Assembly (NCBI GenBank): GCA_016722025.1
Contig: JADKGZ010000016.1
Location: 1 to 64,000 of the forward strand
DNA length: 64,000 nucleotides
Source: Acidimicrobiaceae bacterium
GTDB taxonomy: Bacteria; Actinomycetota; Acidimicrobiia; Acidimicrobiales; Ilumatobacteraceae
Direction of reading: 5' to 3'
Position numbers and translations under genes: made by a program
Part shown: positions 8,742 to 17,056 of the stretch, in pieces
Layout: each line of letters begins with the position of its first letter
How positions within the stretch are numbered: the stretch's first letter is position 1
The notes under the pieces: generated by a model
Databases searched by the model: none
Told to the model about the DNA's origin: nothing
The model's input: the letters and a program-made list of their open reading frames with translations, nothing else

Positions 8742-8751
8742 ACCGTATCGT
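8742..8751. promoter_or_regulatory. Overlapping divergent -10 elements (PNPOx-like gene and queA)
   Basis: The ten bases ACCGTATCGT contain TACGGT on the minus strand (8747-8742, 6 bases before ATG 8735) and TATCGT on the plus strand (8746-8751, 9 bases before queA ATG 8761). Two polymerases could not occupy both at once. Confidence 0.45.
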
Positions 8752-8760
8752 TGAGCGCTC

Positions 8761-9771
8761 ATGCGCTTGGCCGATTTCGACTACGTGCTCCCCGAGGAGC
8801 GGATCGCTCAGCACCCGCTCGAGCCACGCGACAGCGCCCGCCTGCTGGTCGACCGAGGCTCGGCAGCACCCTTGCACCGGCACGTCAGCGACCTCGGCGA
8901 TCACCTCCGCGATGGCGACCTGCTGGTGGTCAACGACACGAAGGTCATCCCGGCTCGCCTGAAGCTGCACCGCGCGACCGGCGGCGCCGCCGAGGTGCTG
9001 CTGCTCGAACCGCTCGATGGTGAGCGCAGAACCTGGGAAGCGATGGTGCGCCCGGCGAAGAAGATGAAGCCGGCGGAGGAGCTGCTGGCGGCAGGCCGGC
9101 CGTTGGTGAGGATCCTTCGGCGCAGCGATGCCGGCGACACGATGATCGTCGAGCTGATGGGGGAGGGCGATCCGCTCGCGCTGCTGGCGGCCTACGGCGA
9201 GATGCCGCTGCCGCCCTACATCTCGGCGCGGCTGCACCGACAAGAGCGCTATCAGACGGTGTACGCCAACGAGCCCGCCTCGGCGGCGGCGCCCACGGCA
9301 GGGTTGCACTTCACGCCGGAACTGCTGGCGTCGCTCGCGGCGCGTGGCATCGAGACGGCGAAGGTCGAGCTGGTCGTGGGGCTCGACACGTTCAAGCCCG
9401 TCAGCGCCGACGACCCGCGCAACCATCAGATCCACAGCGAGCGCTACCGCGTGCCTGCTGCCACCGCCGCAGCATGCGCGGCGGCTCGCCGAGTGGTCGC
9501 CGTCGGCACCACCAGCGTGCGCGCGCTGGAGAGCGCAGCCACGCTCGGCGTTGCCGAGGGTCGCTCGCGCCTGTTCATCCATCGCCCGTACGAGTGGAAG
9601 ACGGTCGATGTGCTGATGACCAACTTCCACCTGCCGCGCACGACGTTGCTGATGATGATCGACGCCTTCGTCGGCAGCCGCTGGCGCACCCTCTACGAAG
9701 AAGCACTCCGCGAGGGGTACCGCTTCTTGAGTTTCGGCGACGCGATGTTGCTGGATCGGAGCCTGAGCTAG
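8761..9771 (+). CDS. queA: S-adenosylmethionine:tRNA ribosyltransferase-isomerase QueA
   Basis: Converts 7-aminomethyl-7-deazaguanine in tRNA to epoxyqueuosine, using the ribosyl group of SAM; the penultimate step of queuosine synthesis. The 336-residue protein has the family N-terminus FDYVLPEERIAQHPLEPRD, the motif DLLVVNDTKVIPARL, GEMPLPPYI, ASAAAPTAGLHFTPELL and the C-terminal TNFHLPRTTLLMMIDAF. The tgt gene follows without any spacer (stop TAG 9769-9771, ATG 9772), so the two are co-translated. Queuosine genes other than these two are not in the window. Confidence 0.95.
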   Translation: MRLADFDYVLPEERIAQHPLEPRDSARLLVDRGSAAPLHRHVSDLGDHLRDGDLLVVNDTKVIPARLKLHRATGGAAEVLLLEPLDGERRTWEAMVRPAKKMKPAEELLAAGRPLVRILRRSDAGDTMIVELMGEGDPLALLAAYGEMPLPPYISARLHRQERYQTVYANEPASAAAPTAGLHFTPELLASLAARGIETAKVELVVGLDTFKPVSADDPRNHQIHSERYRVPAATAAACAAARRVVAVGTTSVRALESAATLGVAEGRSRLFIHRPYEWKTVDVLMTNFHLPRTTLLMMIDAFVGSRWRTLYEEALREGYRFLSFGDAMLLDRSLS

Positions 9772-10869
9772 ATGCATCCCGTTCGTTTCGAGACCACCGC
9801 CACCGAGGGGGCTGCGCGGACAGGTGTTGCGCACACCGCTCGCGGCAGCTACCGCACGCCGTGCTTCATGCCAGTCGGCACCCGCGGCGCGATCAAGTAC
9901 CTCAGTGCCGCCGACTACGAGCGGCTGGGTGCCGAGATCGTGCTGGGCAACACCTACCACCTCATGCTGCGGCCGGGCGCCGAGACCGTCGCACACTTCG
10001 GTGGCCTGGGCAAGTTCGCAGCCTGGGGTGGGCTCACGCTCACCGACTCGGGCGGGTTCCAGGTGTTCTCACTCGAACCGAAGGTCGACGACGACGGTGT
10101 CACGTTCAAGAGCACGTACGACGGCTCGCTGCATCGGTTCACACCGGAGATCGCAGTGCACACGCAGGAGCTGTTGGGGGCCGACATCCAGATGGTGCTC
10201 GACGTGTGCCCACCGCTGCCGTCACCGACTGCAGTCGTGCGTCTGGCAGTGGAACGCACGTCGCTGTGGGCGGCCAGAGCCAAAGCGGCGCACCGGCGGC
10301 CGGATCAGGCCCTGTTCGGCATCGTGCAGGGCGGCGTCGACGAGACCTTGCGTGCCGAGAGCGCCCAGCACACCGTCGAGGTCGGCTTCGACGGCTACGG
10401 CATCGGTGGTCTGAGCGTGGGCGAGAGCCGGGCCGAGATGCTGCCCGCTCTCGCTGCCGCGCTTGCGCACCTTCCCGCCGACCGGCCTCGCTACCTGATG
10501 GGGGTGGGCGACCCCGCCAGCCTCGTGGAAGCCGTCGGTCTCGGCGTGGATCAGTTCGACTGCGTGATGCAGACACGCATCGGGCGCCACGGCACCGCGC
10601 TCACCGGTGGCGGCAGGCTGCACATCAAGAACGCACAGCACGCGCTGTCCGACGAGCCACTCGATGCCGAGTGCGTGTGCGAGGTGTGTCAACGGCACAG
10701 CCGGGGCTACATCCGCCACCTGTTCCAAGTCGGCGAGCCGACGGCTGCTCGGCTGCTGAGCCTGCACAACGTCGCGTGGACGCTGCAACTGATGGACCGC
10801 ATGCGTGCCGCGGTCGCCGCCGGCACGTTCCACGCGCTGCGGCGCGAGGTGCTCGCCGTCTGGGGGTGA
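9772..10869 (+). CDS. tgt: Queuine tRNA-guanine transglycosylase
   Basis: Exchanges guanine 34 of GUN-anticodon tRNAs for preQ1. The 365-residue TIM barrel shows EIVLGNTYHLMLRPG, the catalytic/substrate loop LTDSGGFQVFSL, GIVQGG, GLSVGES and GVGDPASLVEAV. The second active-site Asp is in QFDCVMQTRIGRHG; the conserved Pro of the usual DCVxPTR is Gln here. Zinc ligands are in CVCEVCQRH and the later His of YIRHLF. It follows queA directly and precedes the yajC-secD-secF set. Confidence 0.95.
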   Translation: MHPVRFETTATEGAARTGVAHTARGSYRTPCFMPVGTRGAIKYLSAADYERLGAEIVLGNTYHLMLRPGAETVAHFGGLGKFAAWGGLTLTDSGGFQVFSLEPKVDDDGVTFKSTYDGSLHRFTPEIAVHTQELLGADIQMVLDVCPPLPSPTAVVRLAVERTSLWAARAKAAHRRPDQALFGIVQGGVDETLRAESAQHTVEVGFDGYGIGGLSVGESRAEMLPALAAALAHLPADRPRYLMGVGDPASLVEAVGLGVDQFDCVMQTRIGRHGTALTGGGRLHIKNAQHALSDEPLDAECVCEVCQRHSRGYIRHLFQVGEPTAARLLSLHNVAWTLQLMDRMRAAVAAGTFHALRREVLAVWG

Positions 10870-10894
10870 TCGCCGTTCGGGGGGTCGGCCTGGC

Positions 10895-10900
10895 TAGAAT
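10895..10900 (+). promoter_or_regulatory. -10 element TAGAAT upstream of yajC
   Basis: TAGAAT lies 53 bases before the yajC ATG, so this transcript would carry a leader. The leader contains a small hairpin GAGGCC/GGCCTC (10916-10929). No clear -35 is visible. Confidence 0.4.
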
Positions 10901-10953
10901 CGCTGCTCGGTCAACGAGGCCCCGGCCTCCATCGTCAACACCTGGACTCCTCC

Positions 10954-11340
10954 ATGCATCTGTCACCTCTTCTGGCGGCAAGTCAGAACCCGCTGCCGTC
11001 GCTCATCATCTTCATGCTCATCCCCGTGGCGATGTACTTCCTGCTCATCCGGCCGCAGCGTCGCCGCCAGCGCGAAACCGCAGCTCTGCAGAGCGCGATC
11101 GAGGTCGGCGACGAGATCATGACCACGTCGGGCGTGTACGGCTTCATCACCAGCTTCGACGGCGACATCGCCTGGCTCGAGATCGACGACAACGTGCAGA
11201 TCCGCATCGCCCGTCAGGCCATCCAGCGCAAGGTCGACACCGCCAAGGGTGAGACCGCAGTGCCCACCGACGACGGCAGCAAGGCCAAGCAGACCAAGAT
11301 CGACGACGTCATCACCACTACCGACGCCACCAACGACTGA
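10954..11340 (+). CDS. yajC: Preprotein translocase accessory subunit YajC
   Basis: Small single-span subunit of the SecDF-YajC complex; 128 residues. One transmembrane helix PSLIIFMLIPVAMYFLLIRP is followed by the basic cytosolic segment QRRRQRE and the conserved core VGDEIMTTSGVYGFITSFDG. A flexible, Thr- and Asp-rich tail ends the protein. It is 9 bases upstream of secD, and its position with secD-secF is the standard bacterial arrangement. Confidence 0.93.
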   Translation: MHLSPLLAASQNPLPSLIIFMLIPVAMYFLLIRPQRRRQRETAALQSAIEVGDEIMTTSGVYGFITSFDGDIAWLEIDDNVQIRIARQAIQRKVDTAKGETAVPTDDGSKAKQTKIDDVITTTDATND

Positions 11341-11349
11341 TCCCACCAC

Positions 11350-12984
11350 ATGCGCAGAAAACTCATTCTCTCGCTGGTGCTCATCATGGTGCTTGCGTAC
11401 GGCACGTTGTTGGCCACCGTCATCGGTGGCCTTCGGCCCACGCTCGGGCTCGATCTGCAAGGTGGCGTGTCGGTCACACAGCAGCCCAAGGCTGGTACCG
11501 AGTTCAACAGCGCAAGCCTCGACCTGGCGGTCGAGAAGATTCGCGACCGGGTCGATGCGCTGGGCGTCGCCGAGCCCGAGATCCTGCGCCAGGGTGACAC
11601 CATCGTGGTCAACCTGCCCGGCGTCGAGAACCAGGATCAGGCCATCAGCCTGGTGCAGGTCACCGGCCAGGTGTACCTGCGCCCGGTGCTCACCGCCTGC
11701 TTCGAGGTTGCTCCTCCCGACTCCGGCAGCACCACCACGGTGGCCGGTACCGGGAGTTCCACCACGCTGGCGGTCGCCAGTGCCGACAGTGTCGCACCCG
11801 GGCCGGCGCGGCCCGTGAGCAACGGCAACACCACCACCACCGAAGCCGGTACCAGCACCACCGCGGCCGGCACGAGCACCACCGCGGCCGCCGGCGACAC
11901 CAGCACCACGATCGCTGCAACCGCCACGGGCGCGACCAGCACCACCGTGGCCACCAACACCACCGCCGCACCGCTCGACGACAACGGCTTCCCGCTGCAG
12001 CAGAGCGATCCCACCGCGTCGCAGTACCTGCCGCTCACCGGTACCTCGCAGTACTGCCAGGTGGGCCCGGCGCAGGGCACCGGCGAGGTGTTCACCGACG
12101 AAGTGTCCGCTCAGGTCGACCCCGTCCAGGGTTGGGTCGTGCAGGCGCCGCTGCGAGGTGGCGCCGCCGGCGAAGACGTGTGGAACAACCTGGCCGGCCA
12201 GTGCTACAACCGCGAGGCCGCGTGCCCCACCGGTCAGATCGCCATCGAGCTCGACGGCGAGCTGCAGTCGGTCGCCGAAGTGCAGGTGCCCACGTTCAGC
12301 GGCAACGTGCAGATCAGCGGCTCGTTCTCCGAGACCGATGCTCGCAACCTGGCAAAGGTGATGAACAGCGGCTCGCTGCCGGTGCAGCTCGAGCTGGTGT
12401 CGGTGCAGAACGTCTCGCCCACGCTCGGCGAGGATTCCCTGCGTGCAGCCTGGATCTCGGGCCTGGTGGGCATCGGCCTCGTGCTGCTGTTCATGATCTT
12501 CTACTACCGGTTGCTCGGTGTCATCGTGGCCATCGGCCTCACCGTGTCGGGCGCCATCCTCTGGAGCATCGTCACTCTGCTCTCCAAGACGCAAGGTCTC
12601 GCGCTCTCGCTCTCGGGCATCGCCGGCATCATCGTGTCAGTGGGCGTCACGGTCGACTCGTACGTGGTGTTCTTCGAACGTCTGAAGGACGAAGTGCGCT
12701 CGGGCAAGACCCTGCGCAACAGCGCCCAACGCGGCTTCGCGGGTGCGTGGCGCACCATCGTCATCGCCGACCTGGTCTCGCTCATCGGCGCCTTCGTGCT
12801 GTGGTACCTCACCGTCGGCGCGGTGCGCGGTTTCGCCTTCTTCCTCGGGTTGTCCACGGCCTGCGACCTGGTGGTGAGCTACTTCTTCACCCGGCCGATG
12901 GTGCTGCTGCTGGCTCGTACCCAGTGGATGGAGCGTCGCAAGGTGATGGGCATCGAAGTCACTGCAGCTGGAGGTGCGTCATGA
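11350..12984 (+). CDS. secD: Protein translocase subunit SecD with Thr-rich insertion
   Basis: Proton-driven membrane protein that helps pull exported proteins across the membrane; works with SecF and YajC. The first helix (residues 5-25) is followed by the signature LGLDLQGGVSV and the P1 head LDLAVEKIRDRVDALGVAEP. Residues about 125-208 are a low-complexity Thr/Ala/Ser stretch that is not part of the usual P1 domain. Then come SGSFSETDARNLAKVMNSGS and five C-terminal helices containing GVTVDSYVVFFERLKDEVRS, the actinobacterial form of the essential Asp motif. Length is 544 residues. It overlaps secF by 4 bases. Confidence 0.95.
   Translation: MRRKLILSLVLIMVLAYGTLLATVIGGLRPTLGLDLQGGVSVTQQPKAGTEFNSASLDLAVEKIRDRVDALGVAEPEILRQGDTIVVNLPGVENQDQAISLVQVTGQVYLRPVLTACFEVAPPDSGSTTTVAGTGSSTTLAVASADSVAPGPARPVSNGNTTTTEAGTSTTAAGTSTTAAAGDTSTTIAATATGATSTTVATNTTAAPLDDNGFPLQQSDPTASQYLPLTGTSQYCQVGPAQGTGEVFTDEVSAQVDPVQGWVVQAPLRGGAAGEDVWNNLAGQCYNREAACPTGQIAIELDGELQSVAEVQVPTFSGNVQISGSFSETDARNLAKVMNSGSLPVQLELVSVQNVSPTLGEDSLRAAWISGLVGIGLVLLFMIFYYRLLGVIVAIGLTVSGAILWSIVTLLSKTQGLALSLSGIAGIIVSVGVTVDSYVVFFERLKDEVRSGKTLRNSAQRGFAGAWRTIVIADLVSLIGAFVLWYLTVGAVRGFAFFLGLSTACDLVVSYFFTRPMVLLLARTQWMERRKVMGIEVTAAGGAS
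11722..11973 (+). repeat. Low-complexity Thr/Ala coding stretch inside secD
   Basis: About 84 codons, dominated by ACC and GCC/GCG, encode imperfect tracts such as TTTTEAGTSTTAAGTSTT. The sequence resembles the exact repeats of the surface protein at 45.1 kb but without a fixed period. Confidence 0.7.
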
Positions 12985-14168
12985 CCGACGTCGAGACCGA
13001 CGCGATCGTCGACGACACCGATGTTCAGCCCACTGCTGCACGCACCCGGCGCGGTGTCTTCGGTCGTCTCTACCACGGCGAGACCGCCATCGACTTCTAC
13101 GGGCGTCGCTGGTGGGGCCTCGGTCTTTCCATCGCCCTGCTGCTGCTCAGCATCGGCTCGCTGGTGGGCCAAGGCCTCAACCTCAGCCTCGACTTCAAGG
13201 GCGGCGTCGTCTGGTCGGTGCCATCGGCAGATCTCACCGAGGAGCAAGCACGGGCCGTGCTCGACGAGCAGGGTCTCGAAGGTTCGAATGCCAAGGTGCA
13301 GGTGCTCACCAACCGCGACAGCGGGCTGCGTACGGTGGAGGTACAGGTCGGCGAGCAGACCGACGCCGTCCGCCAGCAGGTGCAGCAGGCGTTTGCCGAC
13401 GAAGTCGACGTGCCGGCCGCCGACGTGAGCACCAACTCCGTCAGTTCCACCTGGGGCAAGAGCATCACCGAGAAGGCGCTGCGTGCGCTGGTGGTCTTCC
13501 TCGTGCTGGTGGCTGCGTTCATCGCCTGGCGTCTCGAGTGGCGCATGGCCGGTGCCGCCATTTCAGCCATGCTGCACGACGTGCTGTTGAGCGTCGGCAT
13601 CTACTCGCTGTTCGGGTTCGAGGTCACGCCCGCGACCGTCGTCGCGTTCCTCACCATCCTCGGCTTCTCGCTGTACGACACCATCGTGGTGTTCGACAAG
13701 GTGCAAGAGAACCAAGAGCGATACAAGGCCGTGCGCATGCCCTACGCCGACATCATGAACGTGTCAATGAACCAGGTGCTGATGCGTTCGCTCAACACCA
13801 GCCTGGCAGCCATCCTGCCGGTGCTCTCGTTGCTCGTGCTCGGCGCCGGCATCCTGGGCGCTGTCACGTTGCGCGAGTTCGCCCTGGCGCTGCTGGTGGG
13901 TCTCATCACCGGTTCCTACTCGTCCATCTTCGTGGCATCACCGCTGGTGGCCATGGCAAAGGAGCGCGAGCCGAAGTTCAAGTCGCTGCGCAGCTCGCAT
14001 GCCACCGGAGCCGAGCTCGAGCGCTTGGTGCACGGCGGCACACCGCTGGGGCGACGCGAGCACCGTCGCATGACGCAAGGCGAGGTCGCGGCGGTCAGCG
14101 CGGCGCTCAGCCCCGAGGCAGCGCTCACCCACACACCCCGACCGCGCAAGAAGAAGCGTCGCGTCTAA
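12981..14168 (+). CDS. secF: Protein translocase subunit SecF
   Basis: Partner of SecD, 395 residues. ATG 12981 overlaps the secD stop (ATGA). An acidic N-terminal tail is followed by IDFYGRRWWGLGLSIALLLL (helix 1), LNLSLDFKGGVVW (SecF signature) and the periplasmic domain. The remaining helices include LTILGFSLYDTIVVFDKVQEN with the functional Asp, and MNVSMNQVLMRSLNTSLAAI. The C-terminal tail after the last helix is long and basic, ending in RPRKKKRRV. The gene sits between secD and apt as in many actinobacteria. Confidence 0.95.
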   Translation: MTDVETDAIVDDTDVQPTAARTRRGVFGRLYHGETAIDFYGRRWWGLGLSIALLLLSIGSLVGQGLNLSLDFKGGVVWSVPSADLTEEQARAVLDEQGLEGSNAKVQVLTNRDSGLRTVEVQVGEQTDAVRQQVQQAFADEVDVPAADVSTNSVSSTWGKSITEKALRALVVFLVLVAAFIAWRLEWRMAGAAISAMLHDVLLSVGIYSLFGFEVTPATVVAFLTILGFSLYDTIVVFDKVQENQERYKAVRMPYADIMNVSMNQVLMRSLNTSLAAILPVLSLLVLGAGILGAVTLREFALALLVGLITGSYSSIFVASPLVAMAKEREPKFKSLRSSHATGAELERLVHGGTPLGRREHRRMTQGEVAAVSAALSPEAALTHTPRPRKKKRRV

Positions 14169-14178
14169 CAGCGCGCGG

Positions 14179-14184
14179 TACCCT
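14179..14184 (+). promoter_or_regulatory. -10 element TACCCT before apt
   Basis: TACCCT ends 6 bases before ATG 14191, inside the 22-base gap after secF, so apt-rel may have its own start in addition to read-through. Confidence 0.4.
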
Positions 14185-14190
14185 CTTCGC

Positions 14191-14719
14191 ATGGCGACCA
14201 CCCCCCACTGGATCTCACGGCTGGTTCGCGACATCCCCGACTTCCCGCAGCCCGGCGTGACCTTTCGCGACATCACGCCACTGCTCGGCGACGCCGAAGG
14301 GTTCACCAAATCGATCACCGAACTGGTGCACCGCTTCGCCGACGTGCCGGTTGATCGTGTGCTGGGCATGGAGGCTCGAGGGTTCATCGTCGCGGCACCC
14401 GTCGCCTATCGCATGCACGCAGGGTTCATTCCCCGTGCGCAAGGCGGGCAAACTGCCGTGGGCCGTGGTGCGCGAGGAGTACTCGCTCGAGTACGGCAGC
14501 GACAAGCTGGAGATCCACCGCGACGCCATCCACCCGGGCGAGCGCATCCTCGTGATCGACGACGTGTTGGCCACCGGCGGCACGGCGGCGGCCACCTGCC
14601 GCTTGGTCGAGGCGCTCGGCGGCGTGGTCGTCGGCCTCGGCTTCCTGTTGGAGATCGAGGCCCTGGGTGGGCGCGAACGCCTGAAGGGTCATCTGGTCGA
14701 GAGCCTGGCCACGTACTGA
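14191..14719 (+). CDS. apt: Adenine phosphoribosyltransferase (one frameshift)
   Basis: Salvages adenine to AMP with PRPP. The first frame has LVRDIPDFPQPGVTFRDITP and VLGMEARGFIVAAPVAYRM. The second has KLPWAVVREEYSLEYGSDKL, the hood and dimer part, and the PRPP-binding loop ERILVIDDVLATGGTAAATC. The break is at the CCCC run 14431-14434: removing one C restores AGFIPVRKAGKLP. Corrected length is 175 residues. Its TGA overlaps the rel start (TGATG). With the extra base, the first frame runs on without a stop into the rel frame, creating a false 914-codon fusion. Confidence 0.88.
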
Positions 14720-16935
14720 TGGCCGCCGTCGATCGTGTTCTGCCCTGGCGCCGCCACCAGAACGCGACGGCCGAGGAACTGACCCCGCTGCTCACGGCGT
14801 ACCGCCGGCGGCATCCGAAGGCGTCGGTCGCGATGATCAATCGCGCGTACGAGACCGCCAAGCAGGCGCACCAGCACCAGCAGCGCAGCAGCGGTGAGAG
14901 CTACATCAACCACCCTCTGGCGGTGGCGCTCATCGTGGCCGACCTCGGTCTCGACGAGGTCTCGCTGGCTGCCGCGTTGCTGCACGATGCGGTTGAAGAC
15001 ACCGAGATCACGATCGCCGATGTGGAGAAGGGTTTCGGGCCCGAGGTCGCCCAGATCGTCGACGGTGTCACCAAGCTCGAACGCCTGCAGTTCGACTCGA
15101 AAGAGGCACAGCAGGCGGCCACCATGCGCAAGATGCTGGTGGCGATGGCTCGCGACCTACGTGTGCTCATCATCAAACTGGCCGACCGGCTGCACAACAT
15201 GCGCACCATCGCCGCCATGCCCAGTGAGAAGCAGCAGCGCATCGCGCACGAGACGCTGGAGATCTACGCCCCGCTCGCGCACCGGTTGGGCATGCAGGAG
15301 CTGAAGCAGCAGCTGGAGGATCTCTCGTTCGCGTCGCTCTACCCGAAGCGCTTCGCCGAGCTCGACCATCTGGTGGCCACTCGTTCACCCGAGCGCGAGC
15401 AGTACTTGGCGAAGGCCATTGCCGAGGTGCAGGGCCGGCTGCAAGAGCTCAACATCAACGCCGAGGTCACCGGCCGCGGGAAGCACCTGTGGAGCATCTA
15501 CGAGAAGATGGTGCAGAAGGGTCGCGAGTTCGACGACATCTTCGATCTCATCGCCGTGCGGGTCATCGTCGATTCGGTCAAGGACTGCTATGCCGCGCTG
15601 GGCTGCATACACGGTCGCTACAAGCCGGTGGTCGGTCGCTTCAAGGACTACATCGCGATGCCGAAGTTCAACCTCTACCAGAGCCTGCACACCACGGTCA
15701 TCGGCCCCGGTGGCAAGGCGGTCGAGATGCAGATCCGCACCCGCGAGATGCATCAGCGCGCCGAGTGGGGTGTCGCGGCGCACTGGGCCTACAAGGACGA
15801 GGGCGCCGCCAGCGACATCGATTGGCTGAACCGCATCATCGATTGGCAGGCCGAGATCAGCGATCCGGCAGCCTTCATGGAGAACCTGAAGACCGACCTC
15901 GAGCAGGACGAGGTCTTCGTGTTCACGCCGAAGGGGAAGGTGGTCACGCTGCCCGTCGGCTCCACCACCGTCGACTTCGCCTACGCGGTGCACACGGAAG
16001 TTGGCCACGCCTGCATCGGAGCGAAGGTGAACGGCCGGCTCGTGCCGTTGAACCATCACATGAAGAGCGGCGACACGTGCGAGATCTTCACCTCCAAGGT
16101 GGAGTCAGCTGGGCCATCGCGCGACTGGCTGCAGTTCGTCGAGTCGCCTCGGGCACGCAACAAGATCAAGCAGTGGTTCTCTCGCGAGCGCCGCGAAGAC
16201 ATGGTGGAGAACGGTCGCGACGAACTGATCAAGGAGTTCCGTCGCGAGGGCCTGCCCATCCAGCGGATGTGGACCAGCGACGCCATCCTTGCCGAGATCG
16301 AGGCAGCGTCGTACGCCGACCTCGACTCGCTGCTGGCCGGGGTGGGCGAAGGTCACGTGTCGGCCCGCTCGATCGCACAGAAGGTGGCGCGCACGTTCCG
16401 CACCGGCGACGACGCCGAGCAGCCCGCTGCCACGGTGCTGCCGCGCAGCCGCGGGCCACGGCGACCACGCAACATCGCGGGCGTGCACGTCGAAGGGCTC
16501 GACGACGTGCTCGTGCGCCTGTCGCGATGCTGCACTCCCGTTCCCGGCGACGACATCGTCGGCTTCGTCACCCGCGGCCGTGGGGTGTCGGTGCATCGCA
16601 CCGACTGCGCCAACGCCGAGAGCCTGATGTCCGAGCAAGCGGCGCGCCTCGTCGATGTGGAGTGGGACGGCGACCAGTCGCGTGCCGTGTTCCGCGCCGC
16701 GGTCGAGGTGGTGGCGCTGGATCGCTCGAAGCTGCTGCGCGATGTGGCCAACTCGCTGAGCGAGCAGCATGTCAACATCGTCGCCTGCAGCACCCACACC
16801 GGCCACGACCGGGTGGCCCGCATGCGCTTCGAGTTCGAGATGGCCGACCCCTCGCACCTCGAGGCCGTCCTGCGCACGATCAAGCACATCGACGCCGTCT
16901 ACGACGCGTACCGCCTGGTGCCCGGCAAAGGGTGA
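14719..16935 (+). CDS. rel: Bifunctional (p)ppGpp synthetase/hydrolase, RelA/SpoT family
   Basis: Makes and degrades the stringent-response alarmone. Start ATG 14719 lies in the TGATG overlap with apt and gives 738 residues, the usual length. The hydrolase domain has SYINHPLAVALIVADLGLDE and the HD pair at residues 89-90 (LLHDAVEDTEI), with LIIKLADRLHNMRT. The synthetase domain has HLWSIYEKM, DIFDLIAVRVIV and RFKDYIAMPKFNLYQSLHTT. A TGS domain (VFVFTPKGKVVTLPVGSTTV), a zinc-finger/helical part with the CC pair in LSRCCTPVPGDDIVGFV, and a C-terminal ACT domain follow. Both catalytic sites look intact. Confidence 0.95.
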   Translation: MAAVDRVLPWRRHQNATAEELTPLLTAYRRRHPKASVAMINRAYETAKQAHQHQQRSSGESYINHPLAVALIVADLGLDEVSLAAALLHDAVEDTEITIADVEKGFGPEVAQIVDGVTKLERLQFDSKEAQQAATMRKMLVAMARDLRVLIIKLADRLHNMRTIAAMPSEKQQRIAHETLEIYAPLAHRLGMQELKQQLEDLSFASLYPKRFAELDHLVATRSPEREQYLAKAIAEVQGRLQELNINAEVTGRGKHLWSIYEKMVQKGREFDDIFDLIAVRVIVDSVKDCYAALGCIHGRYKPVVGRFKDYIAMPKFNLYQSLHTTVIGPGGKAVEMQIRTREMHQRAEWGVAAHWAYKDEGAASDIDWLNRIIDWQAEISDPAAFMENLKTDLEQDEVFVFTPKGKVVTLPVGSTTVDFAYAVHTEVGHACIGAKVNGRLVPLNHHMKSGDTCEIFTSKVESAGPSRDWLQFVESPRARNKIKQWFSRERREDMVENGRDELIKEFRREGLPIQRMWTSDAILAEIEAASYADLDSLLAGVGEGHVSARSIAQKVARTFRTGDDAEQPAATVLPRSRGPRRPRNIAGVHVEGLDDVLVRLSRCCTPVPGDDIVGFVTRGRGVSVHRTDCANAESLMSEQAARLVDVEWDGDQSRAVFRAAVEVVALDRSKLLRDVANSLSEQHVNIVACSTHTGHDRVARMRFEFEMADPSHLEAVLRTIKHIDAVYDAYRLVPGKG

Positions 16936-17042
16936 TCGCACCCGCGTGAAAGTGCGTTTGTGTCAAGAACCTGCGTTCACAGCCCCAGGTCATCGCCCGA
17001 CAGCGTTTACGTAAAGCTGGGGAGGGGTGGAAGGGGGAGCGG

Positions 17043-17048
17043 TAGCCT
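17043..17048 (+). promoter_or_regulatory. -10 element TAGCCT before hisS
   Basis: TAGCCT ends 8 bases before GTG 17057. In the same 121-base gap is the palindrome TTTACGTAAA (17006-17015), a possible binding site; no terminator for rel was recognised. Confidence 0.4.
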
Positions 17049-17056
17049 TGGCACTT

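Noticed and set aside
10963..12594. Open frame of over 500 codons opposite yajC and secD
   Set aside because: It is the complement of clear Sec genes and contains Gly/Arg-rich low-complexity text only.
16936..17056. tRNA gene in the rel-hisS gap
   Set aside because: No cloverleaf or T-loop sequence is present; only a palindrome and the hisS promoter were seen.
17048..17056. TTG 17048 as the hisS start
   Set aside because: It has a good ribosome binding site, but GTG 17057 matches the family N-terminus and the promoter spacing used by other lead genes. It remains an alternative.
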